This document shows positions 24,451 through 35,801 of a DNA stretch of 64,000 bases, one piece after another. The notes beneath the pieces are model-generated. The model worked only from the letters and a program-made list of their open reading frames with translations. It was not told where the DNA came from and ran no database searches. Position numbers and translations under genes: made by a program. This stretch comes from Sclerotinia nivalis (taxonomy: Eukaryota; Ascomycota; Leotiomycetes; Helotiales; Sclerotiniaceae). The stretch covers positions 1,116,001 through 1,180,000 of the forward strand of contig JAPEIS010000013.1 of NCBI GenBank assembly GCA_029531795.1, read 5' to 3'. Position 1 is the stretch's first letter, and each line of letters begins with the position of its first letter.

Positions 24451-24757
24451 CACGTGGATGACTGCGATATGAGTGTGTGGAGTTTTTCGAAATAGAAACG
24501 AGAATTCCAAATCCTTGGTTCGATATCCCACTTTAGCACCTTACTGGTAGCAAAGCCCCCTGATTACAGGTAAACAGGCATTGAGATCTCGATTTCCACG
24601 TGGATGACTGTAATGTGACTCTGTGGAGTCTATCGAAATAGAAACGAGAATTCCAAATCCTTGGTTCGATATCCCACTTTAGCACCTCACTGGTAGCAAT
24701 GCCACCCTGATTGCAGGTAAACAGGCATTGAGATCTCGATTTCCACGTGGATGACTG
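24451..24757. repeat. Imperfect tandem repeat, unit 146-147 bp, two copies plus a third start
   Basis: The block CACGTGGATGACTG starts at 24451, 24597 and 24744. Between these starts two copies of an approximately 147-bp unit match closely. Each contains GAAACGAGAATTCCAAATCC, GGTTCGATATCCCACTTTAG and AACAGGCATTGAGATCTCGA in the same order. The third copy is cut after about 14 bases. Each copy start carries a CACGTG E-box-like palindrome. Confidence 0.9.
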
Positions 24758-25137
24758 CATTTCTGATCGTACCTTACAGACGTCAAACACTTCATTGGAT
24801 ATCTGAACCTGAAACCCGAACACCAAGAATAGAGCCACCCTGAAAGCCATGTGCTGTGTAAGCTTGTGCGTCGTATAGTTGCTATAGTAGGTATGGTGGT
24901 AAGGCTGAAAAACGTGGTTGAGATGCATGGTGATGATGATCCCCGGTGCATTGCAGCATTGCCTCGGAAATCTAGCCGACATGCAGGTCCTTGGTATATT
25001 GAAAGGATTGAGCCTCATAGCTGACTGATTGATCAATATCACGGGTTAATCCGTCTGATTGTGAGTCTTGCCAGGGGCTGACATCGCCAGTGGCCTTCCT
25101 GAATCTGACAGTAAGCGAAGGCGTGATGAGATTTTTG

Positions 25138-25147
25138 TCGGATCCGG
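25138..25147. promoter_or_regulatory. TCGG-N2-CCGG site upstream of the P450 gene
   Basis: TCGGATCCGG, 202 bp before the P450 start codon, followed by one more CGG at 25152-25154. The same decamer occurs in front of the FAD-monooxygenase gene. Probable binding site for the cluster Zn2Cys6 regulator, by inference. Confidence 0.55.
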
Positions 25148-25348
25148 TGATCGGATATCAATTGACGGACCGGAAACTTACCCTCGTATCTTATTCTGCA
25201 GCTTATTGATAAGCAATGGAATTCGGTCTTCTTGCTCCGGTGTCGTCGGATTAGATATATTCATATAGCTTAGTAGTGACAATATAATGACAGATGGCAT
25301 ATAAATTTGGTCTTTCTCACCATTCCTACTGATCATTCAGCAGTCAAA

Positions 25349-27019
25349 ATGTTTCCAAATACTTTTATTGCAGGGCAATTTGTCATAGCCGTAGTCATAT
25401 GCGGCTGTTTTATTTTCAGAAAGCCTTTGACGACTACATGTAATAATATTCTTTCCAAAGTCCTCAACGTAAGTTGCTGCGCCGCCATACAATCAGGTGT
25501 TATACATCAGTCATGTTAAACGAGACTGACTTCCATAAATAGATATACTTATCATACCGATACCCCGTCAAGCATGTCGAGTTTGGGCACAGACTTCCAG
25601 GCTGTGATTATGAGTTCCCCAATAGCCAGGGTGATGGTGCAAAATTCCTTCATGGAAAAGAGAATAGTGAACTATGGGGATCAAAATATGGTTCTATTTA
25701 CCAAATTTGGTCAGGCCACAAACCAGAAATGTGAGTGAACCTTCTGATATACATTCGGACCAAAAATTAAAGAGCCAGATTCTAATATGTATGATAGTGT
25801 TCTCACTCAAGCCGCCGACATTCAAGCTGTTTTCAGTGATTCAGATAAACACTTCAAAGCTGTAAACAACAACTCCGGATATTTGTTGGGTCAGATACTT
25901 GGCCAATGTGTTGGGTTGATCAGTGGCCAGCAATGGAAGCGTGTTCGATCCATTGTAGAAAAGCCATTTCACCGCAATGTTACTCCCAGATATGTTCCAA
26001 TGATAGAACAACGAACAGCTTCATTCTTTCAAGAACTTTGGGACTCTAGAGATTTGTCACGTGGAATTATCGACCCAGCAGACGATCTGAAACTTCTTCC
26101 ATTCTTGATTGTGGCTGAGGTCGTTTACGGGAAGCTGGCTCCCGATGTTGAATCCGAGCTCCGTGCCCTCGCTCCGATCCGCGAATCCTTCTTCAAACAC
26201 GTCATTTCAGGCGGGCTTACTCGTTTCGATTGGTCAGCTTATCTACCTACTCAAGCCAATAAAGACCTTGCAGCATTTCGAGAGCGATGGATTGCGTTCA
26301 ATGAATTTGCTTGTCGAAGAGCGAAGGAACAAGGTCTCAACGCCCCCATCTTGGACTTATTCGCCGCGAAGGAAACGGGAGAATTAACCGAGAATGAAAT
26401 GCTGCACACTCTTGACGAAATGCTATACGCCAATCTTGATGTCACAATTGGCGGTGTGAGCTGGAATCTTGTGTTTCTTGCATCGGACATATCCGTGCAG
26501 AATGAGTTGCGAGCAGAATACCAAGCCGCCCAGAAAGAAGCCGACGAAAATGGTTTGACGCTAGAGAAATATTTGTCGAGTAATACAACACTTCTCGCCG
26601 CCTGTGTATCCGAAGCTTCTCGTCTACGGCCCCTTGCTGCATTCTCGGTACCACAGAGTATTCCCACACCAAGAGTTGTCGGAGGCTATGAGTTTCCTGC
26701 CGGAACAAATTTCGTAATTGACTCATATGCTTTGAATATTCGCAACTCATACTGGGGCGAAGATAAAGCCATATATCGTCCAAGTCGTTTCATGGAGAGA
26801 ACCGCAACACAATCACGGTACAACTTTTGGAGATTTGGATTTGGTCCAAGGCAATGTATGGGAAAATTTGTGGCCGATATTTTGATAAGGAATATTTTGG
26901 TACATTTGGTAAGAGAGTATGATCTGTCATTGTTGAAAACCGAAGAGTGGCAGAGAAACCCTGAGATTTGGATTAATCATCCAGATATGAAGTTAAGATG
27001 TGTGAAGAGAGAAGGATAA
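25349..27019 (+). CDS. Cytochrome P450 monooxygenase, GliC-like
   Basis: Three exons, 25349-25468, 25543-25730 and 25798-27019, encode 509 aa, a normal fungal P450 length. An N-terminal membrane anchor (FVIAVVICGCFIF) points to the endoplasmic reticulum. The ExxR motif is EASR in CVSEASRLRP, and the heme loop is FWRFGFGPRQCMGKFVA with the Cys ligand. The I-helix segment (LDVTIGGVSWNLVFLA) lacks the standard AGxDT, as I recall for GliC-type enzymes. Other stretches such as SDKHFKAVNNNSGYL and GQCVGLISGQQWKRVR also look like the P450s that oxidise diketopiperazines in gliotoxin-type clusters. It lies at the left edge of the NRPS cluster with a TCGG-N2-CCGG site 202 bp upstream, so it probably oxidises the NRPS product; the substrate is unknown. 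Confidence 0.9.
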
Positions 27020-27464
27020 ACTCTATGATGTGGGCGCTTCAGTGATTGGGCAACTGAGTCGGAGCGATGGCGTATTTTCATACTACAGGGCCATTTTGAA
27101 TGTATAGTTTCAAATTAAAATGTCTGTTGAATGTCTCTTCAAACTACTTTGAATATGCAATTTTGAGGTGAACATTCAAAGAGCCATGGCGGCGACCATG
27201 AACTTTGGATGAATATAACTCGTCGTGACATAAAAAATTCCGATCCTAAACCTAGTATATGATAGTTGATAAGTGTGTATTTGTCACCCCTGAATTCGGA
27301 TGGTTGAATCCTTGGTGTATAATCAATTTTGAGGTTTTCCATCGTAAGAAATATAGAAATATAACAGACCGAAACGAATACTGAAGAAATTTCTATGAGC
27401 CAAGAGGCAAATCGGTAACAACTGGGAATATTTTTTGTTCCTATTCTAATCATTTTGAATACTT
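27020..27464. other. Intergenic region between convergent P450 and regulator genes
   Basis: 445 bp between two convergent genes, expected to hold both 3' untranslated regions. AT-rich. The minus-strand open frame at 27139-27474 starts at a non-ATG codon and has no protein character. Nothing else seen. Confidence 0.5.
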
Positions 27465-30164
27465 TTATTGCCAATACTCATTATAACTCCAATCATTATC
27501 AACATTGAATATACCGGCATCCGAGAAATCAAATATATCACCTTGGAACTATAATTGAGACAAATCAGATTAGTATGATGTCATGGAGGTTGCACGCAAA
27601 TCCAACGAGAAATATAATAGAAAGAGGGATTTACCTGGCTGATTTCAGGTGTCAAAGTGGTTAATTGATCTAAATATCCAGGCTGACTGGTATACATGGC
27701 CTGGTCTGCGATCGGCATTGAGACATCTGCTGTCGGTGCTGCCTTGATGGTGTTCTTATCATCCTGCGAGAAAATTAGTATCATGTTTCCGCTCCGCAAT
27801 TCATAGCAACGCCTTACCTTGTTCAATTCAGGACTTTGAGATGGAAGTTTAACTTCTCCATTGGGAAAAGATTGTAGCAAGGCTTGCCTGCATGTTGACA
27901 ACGCCTTCTTGGCACCTTCGTACATCAAGTTCTCTTTTAGATCAGATGTACCATTCGCTCGTACTGATTGCATCACCACGGAAAGAATGAGAACGTCTTT
28001 GAGATCGCTACCGAATTCCCCAACTCTTTTGGTAAAGCCTTCCAGTGTACCTTCGACTATCCGAGTGAGCTTGGCTTTTGAAAACTGTGTATTTGTTGCT
28101 GGAGGACTTGGTAAGCTCATCGGAAATGGATTCGGTGTAAATCCTGGACTTGGCATATTGCTTTGGTATCCGGATGTTGACGTTTTGATATATTGACAGA
28201 CACTCAAGACAGCGGCTAAAACATCATTCTTGCAACAGATTTGGAACATGGTCCAATACAAGTTTGTACTTAGTAGATCCAAATCCGCGACTGAGGGATC
28301 AAAATAATCCTGGTAAGAAAGAATGGCGACTGACGATTCCAAACAAATTTGTTGCATCTCTCGGAATGAAGGGTCATCTTGTCGCTCTTCCCATAGAAGT
28401 AATCGATAAAGATTGAGAAAAGGTCTCCTGAGGTATATATCCAACAAAACGCAATCCAATAGATGGGAAGGGGAACGTTGAAGTGTTCCATCTAGTTTGA
28501 GTGGTGCTGGTACACGTCGCAAGAGTTCCTCCAGTTTTCTCCCTTCTCGGACCACTTCTGTAAGATCCATACCAGGACTAACATCTTTGATAAGCGACAC
28601 AACCTTCAGTTGCTGGGCTAGAGACATAGCTAATGTAACTTGGGCAAGAGAGTCGGTCCATTCATATAGAGGTTTTGAAGGAGGAAGCTCGGTTGTAGAT
28701 TCGTCAAAGTCCGCATCATTTAGATTTGCTGGAGCCAGTTGATTGAAATCTATGTCGGGAACAATACTGGGCATGCTTGCAGCCATGGATGCTTGTAGGT
28801 CCATTTGAACAATCGTTACCCAAATTCTTCGCCTTAGTTCGGCATGAAACGGTGACATTTTCTTAAATTCCGCTGGTCTTAAGTGAAGTCCCATAACCAT
28901 GGCAGAACGGACCAAAGCACCCGTGGCACACCATAACTTATCTGGAGAAAGAAGTTGTAACTGTCGGGCAAGGAGTAGAAGTGTCTCTGTTTGCAGAGTT
29001 GATATATCAATTGCCTGCTTCCTACTGATTGTATCAATCCAAGCCGTTACAAGCTCAAGTGATGCCATTTCCAGATATGTTTTCTGGTCATCATCAAATC
29101 CTGAATTGCTATCGAGGAATTTGTAACAAATGGCCAATATAGTTGTCAACTGAGGTAAAAATGATGAGGTTTGGAATAGCTTGTCGTCGGGGGATGTCCA
29201 AAATCGCGAGTACAGACGAAGGAAGGAAGGCACATGAAGGATCCTTGAACTCTTTTCAAAATTATCAGTGTAGATTTTTAATAACCTGTCACAAACAGGT
29301 TTTCCGGGAAGAAATTCCCGAAGCTTCGAAAGAATTGCAGCACTTTCTTGACTCGATGTCTCCTTTCTCATCTTAAGATGAGCCTGGGACTTTTGCTGTA
29401 GATATTGAACATCTTTGGCAAGATTAATGATGGAAGTATTACTGTTTGCACTCTTATTTATGAAATCTTTTGCCTCGGGAAACTTCAAATAATGTTAGTA
29501 TCGTGTCGTATCAAATCAAATCAAATCAAATCAAATCAATACAATAGATAGGATTGAACCCTAATGGGGCGCATACCTGATTCAACAAGGTGATTCGATC
29601 ATTTTGACCATGATATCTACTCCTCGATCCTTTCACAACCAGGGTACAAAGACCTGGTATCAATCTAGGCGGAAAATTTGTACGCTTTGATACTCTGTGA
29701 GTCGGTGATGATTGTGATGTTGATCTTTGAATATTTGGTAACTTTCCGGAGACTTGTAGTAGCTCTTCAAGTCTTGCGACACGAGATTGAAGTTCTTCAA
29801 CGACTCCAAACCCACCATTACTCTAGGAAAAAGAAAGACGCATTAGCCAATGTTGAAGTGATTGCAGAAACCAGCTACCTATATAAAAACGTACCTGGAT
29901 GATATTTACACTATTTGCTAATGTTGATGATACGTTCTTAAGATCAGGTGTGCGATCTCCTGGTGAATTTGTTGAAGGTCGTGATTTTGGGATTGATTTC
30001 GTAGGGTCGTGATTGTAAGTACATTCAGCTGAGCTACCTGGTATCTTGGTACAATTTTGACACGGTAAAAGTCGATCGCATTTCAATTTCTTTTCACGAC
30101 ATCTTAAACAAGACACAACTGGTCGTGGTCGTTTGCGAGATGAATCAAATCGAGTATCCTCCAT
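27465..30164 (-). CDS. Zn2Cys6 transcription factor with fungal_trans domain, probable cluster regulator
   Basis: Five exons, 29895-30164, 29577-29822, 27818-29482, 27635-27763 and 27465-27548, encode 797 aa with phase-0 junctions throughout. The N-terminus carries the binuclear zinc cluster CLRCREKKLKCDRLLPCQNC, continuing to a last Cys six residues after KIPGSS. A short coiled coil (VEELQSRVARLEELLQVSGK) is split off by an intron and should mediate dimerisation. The middle is the fungal-specific domain (LQTETLLLLARQLQLL, GALVRSAMVMGLHLRP, ELRRRIWVTIVQMDLQAS). The last exon gives an acidic/aromatic tail (FQGDIFDFSDAGIF) that could be the activation segment. If the last intron (27549-27634) is kept, the protein ends at 27581 with a different tail. 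Placed inside the NRPS cluster, it is the best candidate to bind the TCGG-N2-CCGR sites. Its own promoter has no full site. Confidence 0.92.
29511..29540. repeat. TCAAA microsatellite inside an intron of the regulator gene
   Basis: About six head-to-tail TCAAA units fill 29511-29540 within the intron at 29483-29576 of the Zn2Cys6 gene. On the coding strand this gives TTTGA repeats just before the acceptor. Likely length-variable between strains. Confidence 0.85.
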
Positions 30165-31756
30165 ATTTTCAAGGCTCCGCGAGTCTCGTGGTGATAGATG
30201 CAGGTAGAATATGAAAGAGGCTATGGAGGTACGGAGTATGTTGCTAATTAGGTAGCTACTGTACTCGTGGGAAGTTGTGATGCCTTAATGTGGAAAGGGT
30301 CTGACCAGGAGAGGGGAAATCGGAGGATTAAATTGTTTGGATTCACTGCAGACGGGGGCAGAACAAGGTACACAAGAACGTATAAAGAAAAAGATAATAA
30401 TAATGTCAGATTCTCGTGATGAGAACACCCAAGACGTCTTGTCTATAGCTAGGTAGCTAATAATCACAGATGTTGTATGTATAAAATATATAAGATATGT
30501 ATAGTACAGTCAGCCGGTGAGACTTGCATGATAGCCTGTCTTCTCATCAGCCGGGTAAAATAATGGTGCTTACTTTGTTTTGAAAAGTACGTACGGTAAG
30601 GTACTCAAGTAATCAGACTTTTCCGATTTTGAGTTATTAATACTCCATAATTATAAATTTATTGTAATTAGGAGAATTAGTGAGTTTAGCGTTTAGTGAG
30701 ATAGAGAAATATATAAGACATAACGGCACGTTACTTAGCTACGCTACTGGGTACTTAGGTACTCGGGTACATACTCAAGACTCACGGGCGAAAGACGAGA
30801 ATGATAAATGATAAATGATAAATAATAAATAATAAATAATAAACGGTGGTTGGTTCTAGTGGCTAACCTTCCGAGGTAAATTCATTCCAAATCGAAGCTT
30901 TTGCAGCCTGAAATGAAAGTGTTAAGTTCTAACCAGGATTATGATCTTACGTAGCAATACGTACTAGATAGATAGATAGATACTAGATAGGTAGGTAGTC
31001 TTACATAGTAAAATGCATCTTCTCCTCCCGCTGCTTGAAGAACTTGAAGAACTTGAAGAAAAAGCCTTCTTCTCTTTCCTACATGATATGATTGTCAGCT
31101 ATACGTAGCTAATTAGCTGACTTTGAACGATGATGATTTTGATATTACTGATGTGTGTAGTATAGCTTACCTATGGTATAAAGGCAAGCTGAATGACGAG
31201 AGTAAGTGCACACATAGATACCTACCTACCTATACCTGTACCTATAACTATAGGGGGCTAGCTAGCTCACTTACTAAAGTTGATTATCCGTCGATCAGGA
31301 AATTTCGAAATTTCCGAAGGGATGGCTTCCAATAACAAAAAAAGCTTATTAAAACTTTCTTTGCTTTGCACTAACATGTTTTGCGGGTTAATGTTGGTAA
31401 TAAATATTGATGGTCCACTGTTGGGTCGATAAGGTTAAAGTTATTAGGTGGGCCTGAACGGAGAGCTGATATGTCGCATTATGCAATCACAATCAAATCA
31501 ATGGGAGAGCCATCCTACATCCTCCCACAAACCGCAACGCAGATGAGAATGTACTGCTCTGCTTTCGTACAATAACCAGGACTGACTGGTATTATTAATC
31601 CCATCTATACAATCGTCAGCATACTGGTACCGCCACTCTTGATGCTCAGACATGTGGAAAAATGGTCCCTGCATTTGATAAAGAGATAATTATTACACCA
31701 TTCCATTCTCAACAAACAACTCCTACCACCATTCACCTTTCCACTCTCAATAGAGT
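30165..31756. other. 1.6-kb regulator promoter region with microsatellites
   Basis: Holds the 5' flank of the Zn2Cys6 gene and the 3' flank of the NmrA-like gene. It is full of short repeats: a 7-nt GATAAAT/AATAAAT tract (30801-30844), GATA repeats with TAGGTAGG (30961-31000), repeated TAGGTAGCTA and GGTACT words (30240-30780), and GAACTTGAA repeats (31031-31060). I see no open frame with domain character. No full TCGG-N2-CCGR site lies in the 600 bp before the regulator start. Confidence 0.55.
30801..30844. repeat. 7-nt tandem repeat GATAAAT / AATAAAT
   Basis: Three units of ATGATAA pass directly into about four units of ATAATAA with a period of seven bases. The single base that changes between the two halves (G to A) shows stepwise evolution of the array. 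Confidence 0.85.
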
Positions 31757-32610
31757 CTAATTCGTCAATACTGGAGTTTGTGAATCCCATGTTTTTTGCT
31801 CGGCTGCATCGACGAGCCAATTGGCTACACTTTCTCGAGTGATACTAGCCATCATGGCCATGCCTTTACCCTTGTTTCCATATACGTTGACCGGCTTTAC
31901 TTCACCTTCTTCCAGTCTTGCAGGTCGAGCGAGAATATAGTCCATACCACTTGCCTTCACCTCTTTATCCACCAAGTTGTGGTCATCGTATTGGAGGTAC
32001 ATGTTTGACTTCTTCATCAACATTCGAAGCAAGAAGTGCATGTGCGGCCAGCTATCCCCAACCCCAAAAGCCTGCATTACCACAATCTTACGCACGTCAA
32101 ATTCCTTCATAACAGCAATTATATTGGCGTTTGAGTCTGCCATAAGCCTTGGAGGAGATATCGATGCAGCGAAAGGGCTATCGGATGTACGAGGAGCGCT
32201 CAATGTAACAAGAACAACGGACGGGATTTCGGGACTTGCTTCGAATGCAGCTCTGATATCGGCTTTATTGAGTGGGGTACCTGTGGTGGTTAGAGTTAGT
32301 CAAGGGCCTTCTTGCAGATATCCAGCTTGGATGCAATGCCCAATTTCGACATTTGAGGATATTTTCCTTACCTTTGACAAGCTTTAAGCCATCCCTGGCC
32401 TCTATTGAGGAAGGATCTCGAACCAGTGCTGTCACATCATGACCTAAACCTGCACATCAGCTTCGGATATCGGAAGTATAAGAAATGGCGACATCGCTGA
32501 TTTCTCGGTATGCTAATGCATTCTTACGGTATATACGTACCTCGAAGTAGGGCCTCTTCAATAACCATCTTACCCGTCCTTCCACTACCGCCGATTACAA
32601 AAAGCTGCAT
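31757..32610 (-). CDS. NmrA-like / NAD(P)-binding Rossmann protein, putative reductase
   Basis: Three exons, 32541-32610, 32372-32449 and 31757-32280, encode 223 aa. The start MQLFVIGGSGRTGKMVIEEA gives the GGxGxxG dinucleotide motif of the NAD(P)H-binding (PF13460, biliverdin-reductase-B/NmrA-type) family. Then come GHDVTALVRDPSS, DVRKIVVMQAFGVGDSW and the C-terminal DYILARPARLEEGEVKPV. The protein lacks a classical short-chain-dehydrogenase YxxxK pair, so it may be a small reductase or a redox-sensing protein rather than an SDR. It sits between the regulator and the FAD monooxygenase. Its promoter has two TCGG-N2-CCGR sites placed back to back (32867-32886), the strongest copy in the window, so it is very likely part of the cluster. 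Its reaction is unknown. Confidence 0.87.
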
Positions 32611-33426
32611 AGTTTTTGAAACGCTAAAATTCTGCTGACTGTCGTTTATCAGGCTTATGTTGAGTATTCAATTGGGATGCAAATGTTGTGTGATATATGT
32701 AAAAGTCATGCTACGGACGGTTGAGGAGAGCTAGCAGATACAGATCGGCGATATTTCTATTTCCTTATAAGCAATTGTGATTGTTCTTGAGCTCGTTCAA
32801 AGTTGGTTTTGAAGCCAAAAGATTCCTGAGCTGTATATTTACTCTCTTCCTTCAGGCTTTTGGGAATCGGAGCCGATCGGACCCGGCTCCTTCAGTCATC
32901 CAATCATTTCTTGCACCTATTGTGGATTGTGGACTCCTACAATGATTTAATTTCATTCTGAGATGTTCATTCTAAATCCTCAAGCTGATTACAAACATCC
33001 ATATTAACCTGTTGATGTTGGAGAGCAGTAAAATGGTTGGCTATTGGATTACCAAGTGGTCGCTTCACAGGCTCAATAGTCCTCAATGCGTTCTGACAAC
33101 AACAGAATGAATATTTAACCTTGAATCTAATTCATACAAGAATTTAATTGGGCGTTATAAAGTTATTCGAAAACATATCCACTGAAACAACTCCACCATT
33201 CTTTTACTTTTCAAATTTGGAATGCAGCCCGTAGACTGCAGTATCGATGACTTCACCATATCATTCATTTATCCCGACAAGCAGTTCACCATTCTCGCGA
33301 CTGTAATATAGGATTTTAGTATCGACATTAATTTCGAGACAATTGAAGGCGATTAATAGTTTTATCTACCTCTCCGTAACAATAGGCTCCAACCATAACT
33401 CCGACAAAAAAAACCCCCCCAAAGTT
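32611..33426. other. Promoter region of the NmrA-like gene
   Basis: 816 bp between the NmrA-like start and the stop of the FAD-monooxygenase gene (both minus). Contains the double TCGG-N2-CCGR site at 32867-32886. No coding sequence recognised. Confidence 0.55.
32867..32886. promoter_or_regulatory. Two back-to-back TCGG-N2-CCGR sites upstream of the NmrA-like gene
   Basis: TCGGAGCCGA (32867-32876) is followed without a gap by TCGGACCCGG (32877-32886), 257 bp before the start codon. Both fit TCGG-N2-CCGR. A two-turn spacing of identical sites would allow side-by-side binding of two dimers. Confidence 0.55.
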
Positions 33427-34856
33427 CTAGACGCTTACAACCTCGGTATTGACCGTCTCCTTCTCCAAAATCTTCGATTCAGCTTCCTTTTGCTGCTGCT
33501 TCTTTTGTTCGGCGAAGCTTTCAACCATTGCATGTCCTCCTCTTTCGTTGAAGAAAAGGTTCAAGTACATCCAAGTTTCTTTCGCATACCCCTCTGCACG
33601 ATCAAACATGGCCAGTTCATACTTTCTTACAGCTTCGGACAAACCCTCTGCATCATTGAAGTTCTCTTTTCCTTCCCAGGTTGGTTTGCGAGCAATTATA
33701 GCCCTTGCAAGTTCCATTGCATCCTCCATCGCAACGTTTACTCCTACACCGGCAAATGGAGTCATGAGATGAGCTGCATCACCTAATAGGGTTGCACTAA
33801 GAAATGGTCAGATAATGTTCTTGAATTATTGAAAGGGGGAAGGGTCGACAAAGACCCAATGGAAGAAAGAGCGAATGGAAGGAAAAGTATCTTACCCAGC
33901 TCTGTGAAGCCATCTATGACCAATTGGAAGCATATACATTGGCCTTGGAATTGGTTCTTCATCGCTCTTGGTTATCAGGTCCTTCGCGTCTTGGTCCCAG
34001 TCTTCGTAATATTTATCCACAAACTTCTGTCCAACACCAGGAGCGGACCAATCGATACCGCAGGTTTCTTGCCAATCTTCAGGTCTTCGGAAGAATCCAT
34101 ATGTTTGGACAGATCCATCTCCATTACGCTGTGACAATACGGTTTGGTGGTTACCGAGAGTGAGGCACATACCCAAGCCTACCCTTTTTGCAAGAGCTGG
34201 GTCCTTCTGATCGATGTTTAAAACTTTGGCTTCTACTCCAGTGATTCCAGAGAACTTTGGCCGTGTGTTGGAAATTATGTGGCGTACTTTGCTCCAGGCT
34301 CCATCCGCTCCAACAACCAAATCAAAACCTCTCTCAACAGAATTCTTGAAGTGTAAATCATATGTGAGGGAGATACCGTCAGCGGATGTTTCCACACGCT
34401 GTAGTTTATGTCCCCACTTGATGCTACCAGGCTCAAGAGAATCCAAAAGCATATTACGGAGCTGGACTCGATCGACTTCAGGTCGGCCTTTGAAAGAATC
34501 TGGTCTGCTTTCACCAATATCTTTGCTCTCATCCATAAGCAAATTTCCAGCAGGGTCGTAGATTTTGAGAACTTCGCCCTCAGGTCGTGCAACTGCCAAG
34601 AATTGTTCATACAATCCAGCTTCACGGAGTGCAACTTGAGCAGATCCTTCATGAATATCGAGTGTACCTCCTCGAGTACGTGCATTTCGATCGTCGTCTA
34701 ACTCGAATATGGTACATGGGATACCGTTGTATTGAACGAGACGAGCAAAAGTTAACCCCGCTGGGCCAGCTGTAATTTATTAGTCTTTGCATAATTTTAA
34801 TACCGGAATCCAGAAAATGACTTACCACCTATGACGGCAATTTTTGGAAGAGACAT
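33427..34856 (-). CDS. FAD-dependent monooxygenase (TetX/PHBH-type), cluster oxidase
   Basis: Three exons, 34826-34856, 33896-34769 and 33427-33796, encode 424 aa. The tiny first exon codes MSLPKIAVIG and its junction restores the dinucleotide motif IGAGPAGLTFARL. Other family marks are the ELDDDRNARTRGGTLDIH ribose/FAD region, the DG motif DLVVGADGAWSKVR and the GD motif TLLGDAAHLMTPFAGVGVNVAMEDA. These define a class A flavin monooxygenase using NAD(P)H and O2, close in layout to TetX-type enzymes. It is divergent from the NRPS gene across a 1.1-kb shared promoter, and has TCGGATCCGG 205 bp upstream. It probably hydroxylates or N-oxidises the NRPS-derived product; the target position is unknown. 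Confidence 0.92.
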
Positions 34857-35060
34857 TTCGAGCGCAAAGTACCAGATTTAGTCCTGAAAATTTAGATATG
34901 GAGAGAGAAAGGTAGCAGAAGTTTACAGCTCAAAGTTGATGATTTGAAATTCTAAAAATCAATGGTGAATGACGTTGATTGATATTATATAATTCCAGCA
35001 CGCAATAGAAAGCCTGTCCAATATCCAATCGTGGTAACAACGTGCTGACAAGGGACATTT

Positions 35061-35070
35061 TCGGATCCGG
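35061..35070. promoter_or_regulatory. TCGG-N2-CCGG site upstream of the FAD monooxygenase
   Basis: TCGGATCCGG, 205 bp before the FAD-monooxygenase start (minus strand), with another CGG at 35076-35078. The decamer is identical to that upstream of the P450. Confidence 0.55.
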
Positions 35071-35801
35071 TACTACGGTAAATTCGACACACATTTTGGC
35101 CAAAAAACGCTACGTTTACTTCTTACCATATACGAGCGAATGGTCCCACACCCGCATCCTACTTGTCACTAGAAGTTTACTAGAAGCTGAAGGATAAGTA
35201 TGACTAAGTCTTAGACAGAACTATTATATCAGCCTGCAAGTAAGAAGTGTGGAGTTATCGTTCCCGACAGCATTTTTATCATTTCCGGATATGTTTCTCC
35301 GTTCGGAGATGCTCGGGATCAAGCGATCCTCCCCTTTCCTTATTGTTCCTACCGCTTGGCGTAACCTTATTCACACCTTTGACTTGCATCTTAGGCTAAA
35401 GTACTATACGAGACAAGCGTTTAACGTTAGTAGCCGTAGGCTTGGGACGCTAATCTTGGTGGCCACAATTTTCCCCTCTAGTTTGGCGTTACACATGACG
35501 AGCGGATTTTGTGATTGTAAATCCAGTGACTATACTCAAAATGTGGAAGTAGGGCACCACCCGTGATACGAAAACTTGTGTGCGCGTATATCACGCAATT
35601 TTACGTAGCCAAGAGCTCACAATTGCCATGGATTGCAGAACTGAAAGCTCAGTTACTGGTTCGATATGGTGTATGCATCTAGAATGTGCTGAAGATGCTG
35701 CCCCTCGGCCTCTGCGAATCCTGACATGTAAGATTTGTTCCTGCAATATTCATCATCGGGAAGCGCTGAGGAGAGATTTTAGATAAAATATCATCGACTT
35801 T

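Larger units (their letters stand above)
24063..25348. other. Divergent intergenic region: secreted-protein gene / P450
   Basis: 1.29 kb between two divergent genes. From left to right: the secreted-protein leader with GATGTTGATG simple repeats (24200-24260), a 147-bp tandem repeat (24451-24757), then the P450 promoter with a TCGG-N2-CCGG site at 25138-25147. The minus-strand open frame at 24533-25042 reads through the tandem repeat and carries the same peptide twice; I do not regard it as a gene. Confidence 0.6.

Noticed and set aside
24500..24700. GGTTCGATATCCC repeated twice, resembling a tRNA T-loop
   Set aside because: The flanking bases do not form a T stem, and no D or anticodon arm can be built upstream. 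The repeats are explained by the 147-bp tandem unit.
24533..25042. Minus-strand frame of 169 codons
   Set aside because: It reads through the tandem repeat and carries the same peptide twice; no independent support.
35249..35786. Plus-strand frames upstream of the NRPS as a possible missing adenylation domain
   Set aside because: None of the A3-A10 core motifs appears, and the frames are short with mixed starts.
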